43,356 nt of DNA from assembly GCF_026162625.1 (NCBI RefSeq), contig NZ_JAOTBD010000031.1:1-43356 (forward strand). The letters are read 5' to 3'. The first letter of the stretch is position 1, and each line of letters starts with the position of its first letter. Positions 17,611 to 26,762 of the stretch are shown one piece after another. Source of the DNA: Paracoccus beibuensis. Its GTDB lineage: Bacteria; Pseudomonadota; Alphaproteobacteria; Rhodobacterales; Rhodobacteraceae. The notes beneath the pieces are model-generated. The model was not told where the DNA came from and did no database searches. It worked only from the letters and a program-made list of their open reading frames with translations. The position numbers and the translations under genes were made by a program.

Positions 17611-18953
17611 CCTTCGGCACTGGAGGGCATGGCTGCCTCATGGGTGCCTGATGCCCGGTCCGGTGATTGCGCCCCCAGCAGCCGAGGCAGCCGGGCCAGG
17701 TTGTTGGCCGCCACTGTCAGGATGAAGCGGGACCTCAGCCGTTCGACACCGCGGCAAACGGTCCGGGCCATGCCGCCGATGGCCTTGGCGCGGCCGAAGG
17801 GCTCCTCTCCGCTTCCGGTGCCTGATGGACAAGGCATAGCCTTGGTGTCAGGTGGTGCGTCCGTCGACTGCCGGATGCCGCGGCGCAGATCGGCCACGAG
17901 GCCGGCGGCATCATGGGCCTTGTCAGCTTCCGGGTTGAGCCAGGAGAGTGACGATGCGCCATATCAAGCGCGGCCTTCCGTTCGGCATGACCGTCGGCCT
18001 GGGTCAGGTCACCCTGGACAACCAGCCCCTGGCGGTTCTCCAGCGCATGCCCCATGAAACAGGGCATTGCGCCCGCGCCAGGCGGTTCCTGTAAAGCCGT
18101 GCCTCCGGGTCGTGGAGGCACGGGTTGCGTTGGAGCGCTTCCCGCCCTTGAAGTCGACCTCGTCGTTGGAGCAGTCTCGGAGCTGGTCTCGGCGGTTGGC
18201 GTGTCGGGGCTCACAGCGGGGGTATCACCCTAGGGGCGGGCCGCCGTGACCCTCGTCATCGGGCGGCGTGCCCTCTGCCTTCAGCTTGAAGCCCTTCGAC
18301 GCCCAGGCCTTGAACGTGCCATCGACCGGGAAATGATCGTCCGACAGGAACGGCGCGACCTGGTGGTGCTCGCCGCCATCACCTTGCGCGACATCCCGGT
18401 CGTCGGCAGCCGGCTGCGGTTCCTGGTGGACACGGTCGGCCTTCGGCCCGGGGCCTCGCCCGTTCAGGGCTGACGCCCTTCACCCCAGACGGGGTCATCG
18501 ATGAAGCCCCACGGACCAGCGGAACAGCAGGTTATACTGCATCTGCTCCATCAGCTGCCGCTCGGAGCGAACCGGAAACAGGATCTGGAGCAGGCCGGCC
18601 CGGATCAGCCGCTCCGGCGCGATCGAGGGGCGACCGAAGTCGGTGCAAAGCCCTTCGAACTCGGCATCCAGGCTGGCCGGCGCGTCATTCACGACCTGCC
18701 GGATCTTCCGCAACGGGTGCCGCGCGGGAATGCGGTCCGCAAGATCGGCATAGCTGAACAGCGACCCGCTCTTTCCGTCCGCTCCGCGCATGATGACCCC
18801 CGCCGTCTTCTTCAGGCAACGGATCATGTTCTGCAAACCGCCTCGAGAGCCGACTGTTTCAGCGGCCGGTTGGGTGCGGAGACGGCGATCACCTTGAGAT
18901 ACCGGGTCTTTATGGAAATCAGGTCCTTGATCGACCGTTCAGTGCCTGAAGGG
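17611..18953. mobile_element. Decayed IS element with candidate terminal inverted repeats
   Basis: CCTTCGGCACTGGAGG at 17611-17626 resembles the complement of 18935-18952 (CCTTCAGGCACTGAACGG), an imperfect pair flanking the transposase remnant. The length of about 1.34 kb is somewhat short for the family, consistent with deletions. The ends are a guess from this weak match; only the transposase content is firm. Confidence 0.35.
17670..18836 (-). pseudogene. IS1182/IS5-type transposase, multiply frameshifted
   Basis: Fragments appear in order on the minus strand in several frames. N-terminal: SGSLFSYADLADRIPARHPL, IRQVVNDAPASLDAEFEGL, PVRSERQLMEQMQYNLLFRW (18836-18495). Middle: SDDHFPVDGTFKAWASKGFK (about 18340), GHALENRQGLVVQGDLTQAD and DGHAERKAALDM (about 18050-17960). 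C-terminal: EEPFGRAKAIGGMARTV and RFILTVAANNLARLPRLLGA (to 17670). An intact protein would be about 450 residues. At least four frame changes and an in-frame stop after LFRWSVG region (GEGRQP stop) make it inactive. The DDHFxVDG segment corresponds to the DDE-type catalytic region. Confidence 0.82.
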
Positions 18954-19000
18954 TGCCCGAAGAGGCGGCCCATCACGATGAGGATCTCCAGCGGCGGGAC

Positions 19001-19027
19001 GAAAAACGCGGCCCCGAGGGGCCGCGT
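19001..19027 (-). terminator. Rho-independent terminator of the glt operon
   Basis: On the minus strand a 10-base GC-rich stem (arms 19018-19027 and 19006-19015) is followed directly by TTTTT. It begins seven bases after the gltB stop codon, so it ends the gltD–gltB transcript. Confidence 0.85.
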
Positions 19028-19033
19028 CTGATG

Positions 19034-22000
19034 TCACTCCGCCGGAACGGCGCTTGGCGCCTCGACCGCGGCGATGGGATGCGGCAGGTGGGCCAGCATC
19101 TCCTTGGGGCAGACCTGCAGGAAGTTGACCTTCTCGCGGTCCCAGTTCGAGAGAATATCCTCGGCGAGACGCGATCCGGTTTCGGCAAGGTGCCGCTCGA
19201 CCAGGGTCTTCAGCCGACCTTCCCAGTGGTCCTGGCTCACCGGGCACATCACCAGCGTTTCCGCGTTGATATAGTCCCGTGCCACCCCTTCAGGGTCATA
19301 GAGGTAGGCCATCCCGCCCGTCATGCCAGCGCCGAAGTTCGCGCCGATCCGTCCCAGGATCACCGCCACGCCGCCGGTCATGTATTCGCAGCCGTTCGAC
19401 CCGCAACCCTCGATTACCACTGTCGCGCCGCTGTTCCTGACGGCGAAACGTTCGCCCGCGCGGCCCGCCGCGAACAGGTGACCGTCGGTTGCGCCGTATA
19501 GAACGGTATTGCCGATGATCGTGTTGTCGGCGGCGACCAGCGGGCTGCCCATCGGCGGACGCACCACGACGGTGCCACCCGACAGGCCCTTGCCGACATA
19601 GTCGTTCGCGTCGCCCGACACCTCGATCTTGAGGCCGGGTGCCGCGAAGGCGCCAAGCGACTGGCCCGCGCTGCCGGTCAGGCGGACCGTCAGGTGGTCG
19701 GGCTGCAGGTTGTTTCGCATGCCGAACTTCTGCACGATCATGCTGGAAGTGCGCGTGCCGACCGTCCGCTGCGTGTTCCGCACAGCATAGGACAGCTGCA
19801 TCTTCTCGCCGTCCTCGAAGAAGCGGGCGGCATCCTTGACGATCTCGGCGTCCAGCGTGTCCATCACGGCGTTGCGGGGCTTTGAACGATCATAGACGAT
19901 CTTGTCGGCCCCATCGACGGTGATGAGCAGCGGGTTCAGGTCCAGGTCGTCCAGGTTCGCGGCACCTCGGCTGACCTGGGTCAGCAGGTCGGCGCGGCCG
20001 ATCACCTCATCAAGGCTGCGCGCCCCGATGCTGGCCAGGATCTCGCGGACCTCCTGGGCGTAGAAGGTGATCAGGTTCACGACCTTGTCCGCCGATCCGG
20101 TGAACATGGCGCGCAGCTTCTCGTCCTGAGTGCAGACGCCCACCGGGCAGGTGTTCGACTGGCACTGGCGGACCATGATGCAGCCCATCGCGATCAGCGC
20201 GGCGGTGCCGATGCCATATTCCTCGGCCCCCATCATCGCCGCCATGACAATGTCGCGGCCCGTGCGCAGACCGCCATCGGTGCGCAGCGTCACGCGTTCC
20301 CGCAGGCGGTTCATGGCGAGAACCTGGTGCGCCTCGGTCAGGCCCATCTCCCACGGAAGACCCGCGAACTTGATTGAGGTCGCGGGCGAGGCCCCGGTGC
20401 CGCCGTTGTGGCCCGAGATCAGGATCACGTCGGCCTTGGCCTTGGCCACGCCCGCCGCAATGGTGCCGACGCCCGAAGACGCCACCAGCTTCACGGTGAT
20501 CTTGGCGCGCGGGTTGATCTGCTTCAGGTCATAGATCAGCTGCGCCAGATCCTCGATCGAATAGATGTCGTGATGCGGCGGCGGGCTTATCAGCGTCACG
20601 CCCGGCGTCGAATGACGCAGCCGCGCGATCAGCTTGGTGACCTTCATGCCGGGCAGCTGGCCGCCCTCGCCGGGCTTGGCGCCCTGGGCGACCTTGATCT
20701 CCAGCTCCTCGCAGGCGTTCAGGTATTCGGCGGTGACGCCGAACCGGCCCGAGGCGACCTGCTTGATCTTGGCGCAGGGGTTGTCGCCGTTGGGCAGCGG
20801 GTGGCTGTGTGCCGGGTCCTCGCCGCCCTCGCCGCTGTCGGATTTGGCGCCGATGCGGTTCATGGCGATGTTCAGCGTCATGTGCGCTTCGGGCGACAGC
20901 GCGCCAAGCGACATGCCGGGCGTCACGAAGCGCTTGCGGATCGAGGTGATGCTTTCCACCTCCTCGATCGGCACCGGCTTGCCAAGCGGCTTGATGTCCA
21001 GAAGGTCGCGGATATGGATCGGCGGGTTCGCCCGCAGGGTCGCGCTGAACTGCTTCCAGATGTCATAGGACGCCTTTTCGCAGGCTACCTGCAGCAGCTT
21101 CATCGTGTTGGCTTCCCAGGCGTGCTTTTCGCCCGACCGCCGCAGCTTGTAGAAGCCGCCGACCGGCAGCAGGTCCACGTCGGCCGTGTGGAAGGCCTTG
21201 CGGTGCAGCGTTTCCAGCTTGTCCTGAAGCCCGTGCAGGCCGATGCCGGAAATGCGCGACTGCATGCCGGGGAAATATTCCGCCACCATGGCGCGCGACA
21301 GGCCCACGGCCTCGAAGTTCAGACCGCCCCGATAGGAGGACAGGACCGAGATGCCCATCTTGGCCATGATCTTCAGAAGGCCCGCGTCGATGGCATCGCG
21401 ATAGCGGCGCATGTTCTCGATCAGGCTGCCGGTCAGCAGACCGCGCTCGATGCGGTCGTTGATGCTGTCCTGCGCCAGGTAGGGGTTGACCGTGGTCGCG
21501 CCGCAGCCGATCAGCACCGCGAAGTAATGCGGGTCGATGCATTCGGCGCTGCGCACGTTGACGCTGCAGAAGGTCCGCAGCCCCTTGCGGGTCAGCCAGG
21601 AATGCACGGCGCTGGTGGCCAGGATCATCGGCATGGCGACGCGGCCCTTGCCCTGGCCCTCGTCCGTCAGGACCAGGTGGCCGGCACCGGAACGCACGGC
21701 GTCCTCGGCCTCGGCGCGGATGCGGGCCAGACCCTCGCCCAAGGCATCCGCGCCCGCGCCTTCGGCGAAGGTGCAGTCGACGCGGGTGACGGTGTCGCCG
21801 AACATCTTCATCATCTCGGCATATTCGCCGTTGGCGATGAAGGGGCTTTCCAGGACCACGATCTCGGTCTGGGCGCTCGACTCGTCCAGCACGTTCTTGA
21901 GGTTGCCGAAACGCGTCTTCAGCGACATCACCCGGGTTTCCCGCAAGCTGTCGATCGGCGGGTTCGTCACCTGGCTGAAATTCTGCCGGAAGAAGTGGCT

Positions 22001-23572
22001 CATCGGGCGGTACTGGTTCGACAGCACCGCTGGCGGCGTGTCGTCGCCCATGGACGCGATGGATTCCTTTCCATCCTCGGCCATGGGGGCCAGGACGTGC
22101 TCAAGCTCCTCCATGGTCAGGCCGGCGGCGGTCTGGCGGCGGCGCAACTCGTCGCTGTGGAAGCCGACCGTCTCGGGCAGGTCGCGCATGATGTCGTTCA
22201 GTTCGGTGACCTTCTCGATCCACTCGCCGAAGGGCTGGCTGCCGGACAGGCGGTCCTTGATCTCGGTGTCGTGATAGAGCTTGCCGTCCCACATATCGAC
22301 GGCGATCATCTGTCCCGGCCCAAGCGCACCTTTTTCGCGGACATTCGCCTCGTTCACCGGAACCATCCCGACTTCCGAGCCCGCGATCAGCAGGTTGTCG
22401 TCGGTGACCACGAAGCGCATCGGCCGCAGGCCGTTGCGGTCGAGGCCGCCGCAGACCCAGCGGCCGTCGGTCATTGCCAGCGCGGCGGGGCCGTCCCACG
22501 GCTCCATCACGGCATTGCAATAGGCATACATGTCGGCCCAGGCCTTGGGCATGTCGGTCGTGGCCTTGGACCAGCTTTCCGGGACCAGCATGGTCTTGGT
22601 CATCGGCGCGCTGCGCCCCGAGCGGACCAGAACCTCGAACACGGCATCCAGCGCGGCGCTGTCGGACGACCCGGCCGGCACGATCGGCTTGATATCCTCG
22701 GCCATCTCGCCGAAGGCGGACGAGGCCATGCGGATCTCGTGGCTGCGCAGCCAGTTCAGGTTGCCCTTCAGCGTGTTGATCTCGCCGTTATGGGCCAGCA
22801 TGCGGAAGGGCTGGGCCAGCCACCACTGCGGGAAGGTATTGGTCGAATAGCGCTGGTGATAGATGGCGAATGCGCTTTCGAAGCGTTCGTCCTTGAGGTC
22901 GGGATAGAATTCCGCGACCTGCTCGGCCAACATCATGCCCTTGTAGATGATCGACCGGCAGGACAGTGAACAGAAATAAAGGTCGCGCACCTGCGCCAGC
23001 ACGGTCGCCTTCTCGATCCGGCGACGAATGATGTAGAGTTCGCGCTCGAACTGGACGTGGTCGATGTCCTTTTCGCAGCGGATCAGGATCTGCTCGATCT
23101 CGGGGCGGGTGGCGTTGGCCTTTTCGCCCAGAACGCCCGTGTTCACCGGGACATGGCGCCAGCCATAGATATAGTGGCCCATCCGCAGGACCTCGGATTC
23201 CACGATGGTCCGGCAGGCTTCCTGGGCGGCGAAGTTGGTGCGGGGCAGGAAGACCTGGCCCACGGCGATTAGACGGTCGCGGTCGGGCTCGTGCCCGGTA
23301 CGGCGGATCTGGTCATAGAAGAAGGGCACCGGGATCTGCACGTGGATGCCTGCGCCGTCGCCGGTGCGGCCGTCCGCGTCGACCGCGCCGCGGTGCCAGA
23401 TCGCCTTCAACGCGTCGATGCCGGCCTGCACCACCTTGCGGCTGGACTTGCCGTCGATGTTGACCACCAGTCCCACGCCGCAGGACGAATGCTCGTCCTC
23501 CTCGCGGTATAGGCTGTTCTCGGCCATCCAGTCGCGGCGGGCCTGTTCCTGCTGTTGCCAATCCATGCTCAT
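19034..23572 (-). CDS. gltB: Glutamate synthase (NADPH) large subunit
   Basis: 1512 residues, full length for bacterial GltB. The class II glutaminase domain begins at Cys31 (EDEHSSCGVGLV), exposed after removal of a ~30-residue propeptide. It is followed by the central domain, an FMN/synthase domain with ISGHNGGTGASPATSIKFAG, the [3Fe-4S] motif in CIMVRQCQSNTCPVGVC, and a C-terminal beta-helix domain of Gly-rich repeats (NDYVGKGLSGGTVVVRPP, GCGSNGCEYMTGGVAVILG). It makes two glutamates from glutamine and 2-oxoglutarate with electrons from GltD. The start overlaps the stop of the periplasmic gene upstream as ATGA. It ends in a strong terminator. Confidence 0.95.
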   Translation of the reverse strand: MSMDWQQQEQARRDWMAENSLYREEDEHSSCGVGLVVNIDGKSSRKVVQAGIDALKAIWHRGAVDADGRTGDGAGIHVQIPVPFFYDQIRRTGHEPDRDRLIAVGQVFLPRTNFAAQEACRTIVESEVLRMGHYIYGWRHVPVNTGVLGEKANATRPEIEQILIRCEKDIDHVQFERELYIIRRRIEKATVLAQVRDLYFCSLSCRSIIYKGMMLAEQVAEFYPDLKDERFESAFAIYHQRYSTNTFPQWWLAQPFRMLAHNGEINTLKGNLNWLRSHEIRMASSAFGEMAEDIKPIVPAGSSDSAALDAVFEVLVRSGRSAPMTKTMLVPESWSKATTDMPKAWADMYAYCNAVMEPWDGPAALAMTDGRWVCGGLDRNGLRPMRFVVTDDNLLIAGSEVGMVPVNEANVREKGALGPGQMIAVDMWDGKLYHDTEIKDRLSGSQPFGEWIEKVTELNDIMRDLPETVGFHSDELRRRQTAAGLTMEELEHVLAPMAEDGKESIASMGDDTPPAVLSNQYRPMSHFFRQNFSQVTNPPIDSLRETRVMSLKTRFGNLKNVLDESSAQTEIVVLESPFIANGEYAEMMKMFGDTVTRVDCTFAEGAGADALGEGLARIRAEAEDAVRSGAGHLVLTDEGQGKGRVAMPMILATSAVHSWLTRKGLRTFCSVNVRSAECIDPHYFAVLIGCGATTVNPYLAQDSINDRIERGLLTGSLIENMRRYRDAIDAGLLKIMAKMGISVLSSYRGGLNFEAVGLSRAMVAEYFPGMQSRISGIGLHGLQDKLETLHRKAFHTADVDLLPVGGFYKLRRSGEKHAWEANTMKLLQVACEKASYDIWKQFSATLRANPPIHIRDLLDIKPLGKPVPIEEVESITSIRKRFVTPGMSLGALSPEAHMTLNIAMNRIGAKSDSGEGGEDPAHSHPLPNGDNPCAKIKQVASGRFGVTAEYLNACEELEIKVAQGAKPGEGGQLPGMKVTKLIARLRHSTPGVTLISPPPHHDIYSIEDLAQLIYDLKQINPRAKITVKLVASSGVGTIAAGVAKAKADVILISGHNGGTGASPATSIKFAGLPWEMGLTEAHQVLAMNRLRERVTLRTDGGLRTGRDIVMAAMMGAEEYGIGTAALIAMGCIMVRQCQSNTCPVGVCTQDEKLRAMFTGSADKVVNLITFYAQEVREILASIGARSLDEVIGRADLLTQVSRGAANLDDLDLNPLLITVDGADKIVYDRSKPRNAVMDTLDAEIVKDAARFFEDGEKMQLSYAVRNTQRTVGTRTSSMIVQKFGMRNNLQPDHLTVRLTGSAGQSLGAFAAPGLKIEVSGDANDYVGKGLSGGTVVVRPPMGSPLVAADNTIIGNTVLYGATDGHLFAAGRAGERFAVRNSGATVVIEGCGSNGCEYMTGGVAVILGRIGANFGAGMTGGMAYLYDPEGVARDYINAETLVMCPVSQDHWEGRLKTLVERHLAETGSRLAEDILSNWDREKVNFLQVCPKEMLAHLPHPIAAVEAPSAVPAE

Positions 23573-24300
23573 GATGCGGCCCTTTCCTGCAAGATCTGCG
23601 TCATCAGCTGATCGCAGTCGAATTGTGGGGTGGTGTCGCCGAAACCGCCCTCTCCGGGGAACGAGAAGGTGACGGGGCTGTCGTTCGTCTCGCGCCGCGC
23701 GCCGGTCCAGTCGCTGCTGGTTTCCACGCCGCCGAAAAAGCGGCCGAGCGTGCGGCTGACATACTGGCCGCCCTCGCGCTCGATCAGGATCTGGCCGTCC
23801 TCGCTGCGCGTGGTCAGCTGGAAGCGGGTGCGGTCAAGCGTCTGGCCGTCGATCTCGACCGTTTCGCCGGTCAGCACGTCGCGCCCCTGGTGGTGCAGCA
23901 GCGTGCCGTCGTTCGACCGGGTCCAGAAGTCGAAGTCGTCACGCCCGGTCTCCAGCAGTTCGCTGAAGCTGGCGTGGTCCTCGGCCTCTTCGACCAGCTG
24001 GTCGGTCAGGCCGGTGACCGGGTCCTGGCTTTCGATCCACCGCGTCTCGTCATCGATGACGGACAGGCTGAACAGCCCCTCGCGGCCGAACAGCGCGCTG
24101 CGCTGAAAGCCCTCGGGGTCGGCCTCGCAGCGATAGTACTGGCTGACGGTGCAGCCACGGTTCTGAACCGTCGCCTCCAGCCGGCAGCCAGCGGGCGGGG
24201 TGAAATTGGCGGCCTCGGCGCGGGGCGGTGCAACGCCCAGGGCGGTCAGCGCCAATGCCGCCGAACCCAGGCTGCGATCCAAGAAAATGCGGAAACCCAT
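23569..24300 (-). CDS. Unrecognised secreted protein encoded between gltD and gltB
   Basis: 243 residues. The N-terminus is a signal peptide (SAALALTALG, cleavage near PRAEA/ANF), so the product is likely periplasmic. The mature part is acidic, with four cysteines (PAGCRLE, NRGCTVS, YYRCEAD, FDCDQLM) that could form two disulfides, and beta-rich segments such as LTGETVEIDGQTLDRTRFQL and GQILIEREGGQYVSRTLGRF. I recognise no domain. It sits inside the glutamate synthase operon, nine bases after gltD, and its stop overlaps the gltB start (ATGA), so it must be co-expressed with cytoplasmic enzymes although itself exported. Similar genes at this spot in relatives would suggest a conserved link; I cannot check that here. 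Confidence 0.75.
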   Translation of the reverse strand: MGFRIFLDRSLGSAALALTALGVAPPRAEAANFTPPAGCRLEATVQNRGCTVSQYYRCEADPEGFQRSALFGREGLFSLSVIDDETRWIESQDPVTGLTDQLVEEAEDHASFSELLETGRDDFDFWTRSNDGTLLHHQGRDVLTGETVEIDGQTLDRTRFQLTTRSEDGQILIEREGGQYVSRTLGRFFGGVETSSDWTGARRETNDSPVTFSFPGEGGFGDTTPQFDCDQLMTQILQERAAS

Positions 24301-24309
24301 CGCGGCACC

Positions 24310-25806
24310 TTATTCGGCAGCGACGCGGGCATCGCCCGTCAGGAAGCTGGCGATCGACTCGGCGGCCTCGCGGCCGTCCCGGATCGCCCAGACCACCAGG
24401 CTGGCGCCGCGCACGATGTCGCCCACCGCGAAGACCCCGGGGATCGAGGTCTGGTGCGTCTGGAAGTTCGCCTTGATGGTGCCCCAGCGAGTGACCTCCA
24501 ACCCGTCGACGCCCCAAAGCTTCGGCAGGTCCTCGGGCTCGAAACCGAGCGCCTTGATGACCAGGTCGGCGGGTTCGTCGTAATCGGCACCCGCGATCAG
24601 TTCGGGGGACTGGCGTCCGGTGACGTCGGGGTGGCCGAGGCGCATCTTCTGGATGCTGACGCTGGCGATCTGCGAGACGGTGCGGACCGGGCCGTCGACA
24701 TCGGCTTCCTGCGCGGCGGCGAAATCGCCCGTCACATGGCCTACGAAGGCGCCGGGGCCGGACAGCCAGACGAATTCGACGCCCTCTTCCTCGGCGTTCT
24801 GCACCTCGCGCTGCGAACCGGGCATGTTCGCGCGGTCGCGGCGATAGAGGCATTTCACCGACTGCGCGCCCTGCCGGATGGCGGTGCGGACGCAGTCCAT
24901 CGCGGTGTCGCCGCCGCCGATGACGATGACGCGCTTGCCCTTGGCGTTCAGCTCTCCGTCCTCGAAGTCGGGAACCTCGTCGCCGAAATCGACCTTGTTG
25001 CTGGCGGTCAGGAAATCGATGGCGCGCACGACGCCGCCGGCATCGGCATTGTCCACATCCAGGTCGCGGGTCTTGTAGACGCCGGTTGCGATCAGCACCG
25101 CGTCATGCTTGCCGCGGATCGCGTCGAAGCTGATATCCTCGCCCACGTTGCAGTTAAGCACGAATTCGACGCCGCTGTCGGCCAGCCACTGGTTGCGGCG
25201 CATGACGACGTGCTTTTCCAGCTTGAAGCCTGGGATGCCATAGGTCATCAGGCCGCCGGCGCGGTCATAGCGGTCATAGATCGTGACCTGGTAGCCCTGC
25301 CGGCGCAGCAGATCCGCCGCCGACAACCCGCCGGGTCCCGCCCCGATGATGCCGATCGATTCCGTGCGTTCCTGGGCCGGCTTGATGGGCGTGATCCAGC
25401 CTTCGTCCCAAGCGGTGTCGTTGATGTATTTCTCGACGGCACCGATGGTGACGGTGCCGTGGCCCGACTGCTCGATCACGCAGTTGCCTTCGCAGAGGCG
25501 GTCCTGCGGGCAGATGCGGCCGCAGATCTCGGGCAGGGTGCTGGTCGCCTGGCTGACCTGCCAGGCCTCGTGCAGGCGCCCTTCGGCGGTCAGGCGCAGC
25601 CAGTCGGGGATGTTGTTGTGCAGCGGGCAGTGGCTCTGGCAATAGGGGACGCCGCACTGACTGCAGCGGCCCGACTGCTCTGCCGCCTTCTGGGCGGCGA
25701 ACTCGCGATAGATCTCGTGAAAGTCCTCGGACCGTTCCTGGGCCGAGCGTTTCTCGGGCATCTCGCGCGGGGTCGAGACGAACTTGAGCATCTTCTGCGT
25801 GGCCAT
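24310..25806 (-). CDS. gltD: Glutamate synthase (NADPH) small subunit
   Basis: 498 residues. N-terminal Fe-S cysteines are in GRCSQCGVPYCQSHCPLHNN and CGRICPQDRLCEGNCV. The FAD-binding motif is GAGPGGLSAADLLRRQGY, the NADPH-binding motif is VIGGGDTAMDCVRTAIRQGA, and the C-terminal FAD motif is GVFAVGDIVRGASLVVWAIR. It passes electrons from NADPH through FAD and two [4Fe-4S] clusters to GltB. The ATG at 25806 is preceded by GAAGAGG; a Met 14 codons upstream lacks similarity. It is the first gene of the operon; the promoter region carries repeated GTCAGC words. Confidence 0.94.
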   Translation of the reverse strand: MATQKMLKFVSTPREMPEKRSAQERSEDFHEIYREFAAQKAAEQSGRCSQCGVPYCQSHCPLHNNIPDWLRLTAEGRLHEAWQVSQATSTLPEICGRICPQDRLCEGNCVIEQSGHGTVTIGAVEKYINDTAWDEGWITPIKPAQERTESIGIIGAGPGGLSAADLLRRQGYQVTIYDRYDRAGGLMTYGIPGFKLEKHVVMRRNQWLADSGVEFVLNCNVGEDISFDAIRGKHDAVLIATGVYKTRDLDVDNADAGGVVRAIDFLTASNKVDFGDEVPDFEDGELNAKGKRVIVIGGGDTAMDCVRTAIRQGAQSVKCLYRRDRANMPGSQREVQNAEEEGVEFVWLSGPGAFVGHVTGDFAAAQEADVDGPVRTVSQIASVSIQKMRLGHPDVTGRQSPELIAGADYDEPADLVIKALGFEPEDLPKLWGVDGLEVTRWGTIKANFQTHQTSIPGVFAVGDIVRGASLVVWAIRDGREAAESIASFLTGDARVAAE

Positions 25807-25833
25807 GGCTGCGCTGCCTCTTCTGAAAAGAAC

Positions 25834-25953
25834 GGTCAGCGCTCTCATAAAGCACGACTGCAGCGATGAAAAGTCAGCTATGCTGACCTAATAAACAGTT
25901 TTCACAGGCGCTACCTCGCCGGCGCCACCGCAATTTCGCCATATTAGGTCAGC
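25834..25953. promoter_or_regulatory. GTCAGC repeat cluster with 12-base inverted repeat, gltD promoter region
   Basis: GCTGACCTAATA (25882-25893) and its perfect complement TATTAGGTCAGC (25942-25953) are 48 bases apart. The left arm also belongs to a compact dyad GTCAGC-TAT-GCTGAC (25873-25887), and a fourth GGTCAGC is at 25834-25840. All lie between the uppP stop and the gltD start. This looks like multiple sites for one dimeric regulator with possible looping. It does not match the NtrC consensus. The regulator is unknown. Confidence 0.45.
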
Positions 25954-25958
25954 GACAC

Positions 25959-26762
25959 TTACCAACCTGCCAATAGCGCCAGCAAAACCACGGTCCCGAA
26001 GCCAATGCGCCACCAGGCGAAAGGCGCGTAGCCGTGCTGCGACACGAAGCCCAGCAGCCATCGTACGACCACGACACCACTGATCAGGGCCGCAATGAAG
26101 CCGATGGCGATCTGCGTCGCCGCCGCAGCATCCAAGATATCGCGATTCTTGAACAGGTCATAGGCAAAGGCGCCCAGCATCGTCGGCATCGCCAGAAAGA
26201 ACGAGAACTCGGCAGCTGACCGCTTGTCCGCCCCCATCAGAAGCGCGCCAACGATGGTGGCCCCCGACCGGGACACGCCGGGAATCATCGCGATGCACTG
26301 GAAGAGGCCGATCTTCAGCGCCATCGACAGCGGAAACTCCTCGACCCGATGGAAACTCGGCTCTGTCGTGCGCCGGTCGACCAGAAGCAGCACGATCCCG
26401 CCCAGAATCAGCATGACCGCGATCAGAATGGGCGTTTCGAAGAGCACCGTCTTGATGAAGTCATGCGCCAGCACACCGATGACTACGGCGGGCAGGAAGG
26501 CCAGCAGCACCGCGCCGATGAAGCGGCGGGCGATCGGGTCATGGGGTGCGTCCTTCAGGATCTGGATGATCCGTGTGGCATAGACGCCGAGGATCGCCAG
26601 CAGCGCGCCCAGCTGGATCAGCACCTCGAACGAGCGGCCGGGCGAATCGAAGCCGAGGAAGTGACCGGTCAGAAGGATGTGGCCGGTCGAGGAAACAGGG
26701 ATGAATTCGGTCAGGCCCTCGAGAATCCCGAGGACCGCGGCGACGATCGTGTTCGGCTCCAT
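25959..26762 (-). CDS. uppP: Undecaprenyl-diphosphate phosphatase
   Basis: 267 residues, about eight membrane helices. Both catalytic motifs of the BacA/UppP family are present: [20 protein letters not shown] near residue 14 and [18 protein letters not shown] near residue 160. It recycles the lipid carrier for peptidoglycan and other surface polymers by removing a phosphate from undecaprenyl diphosphate. The start at 26762 (MEPNTIVAA) overlaps the stop of the upstream NDUFA9-like gene as ATGA, so they form an operon. Confidence 0.92.
   Translation of the reverse strand: MEPNTIVAAVLGILEGLTEFIPVSSTGHILLTGHFLGFDSPGRSFEVLIQLGALLAILGVYATRIIQILKDAPHDPIARRFIGAVLLAFLPAVVIGVLAHDFIKTVLFETPILIAVMLILGGIVLLLVDRRTTEPSFHRVEEFPLSMALKIGLFQCIAMIPGVSRSGATIVGALLMGADKRSAAEFSFFLAMPTMLGAFAYDLFKNRDILDAAAATQIAIGFIAALISGVVVVRWLLGFVSQHGYAPFAWWRIGFGTVVLLALLAGW

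Noticed and set aside
18246..18473. A 75-codon plus-strand gene in the IS remnant
   Set aside because: The opposite strand encodes the DDHFxVDG...AWAS segment of the transposase, so the plus-strand frame is a mirror image.
20408..22969. An 853-codon open frame on the plus strand opposite gltB
   Set aside because: It is the mirror of strongly conserved gltB coding sequence in GC-rich DNA; the translation is His/Arg/Gln/Ala-rich without any recognisable domain.
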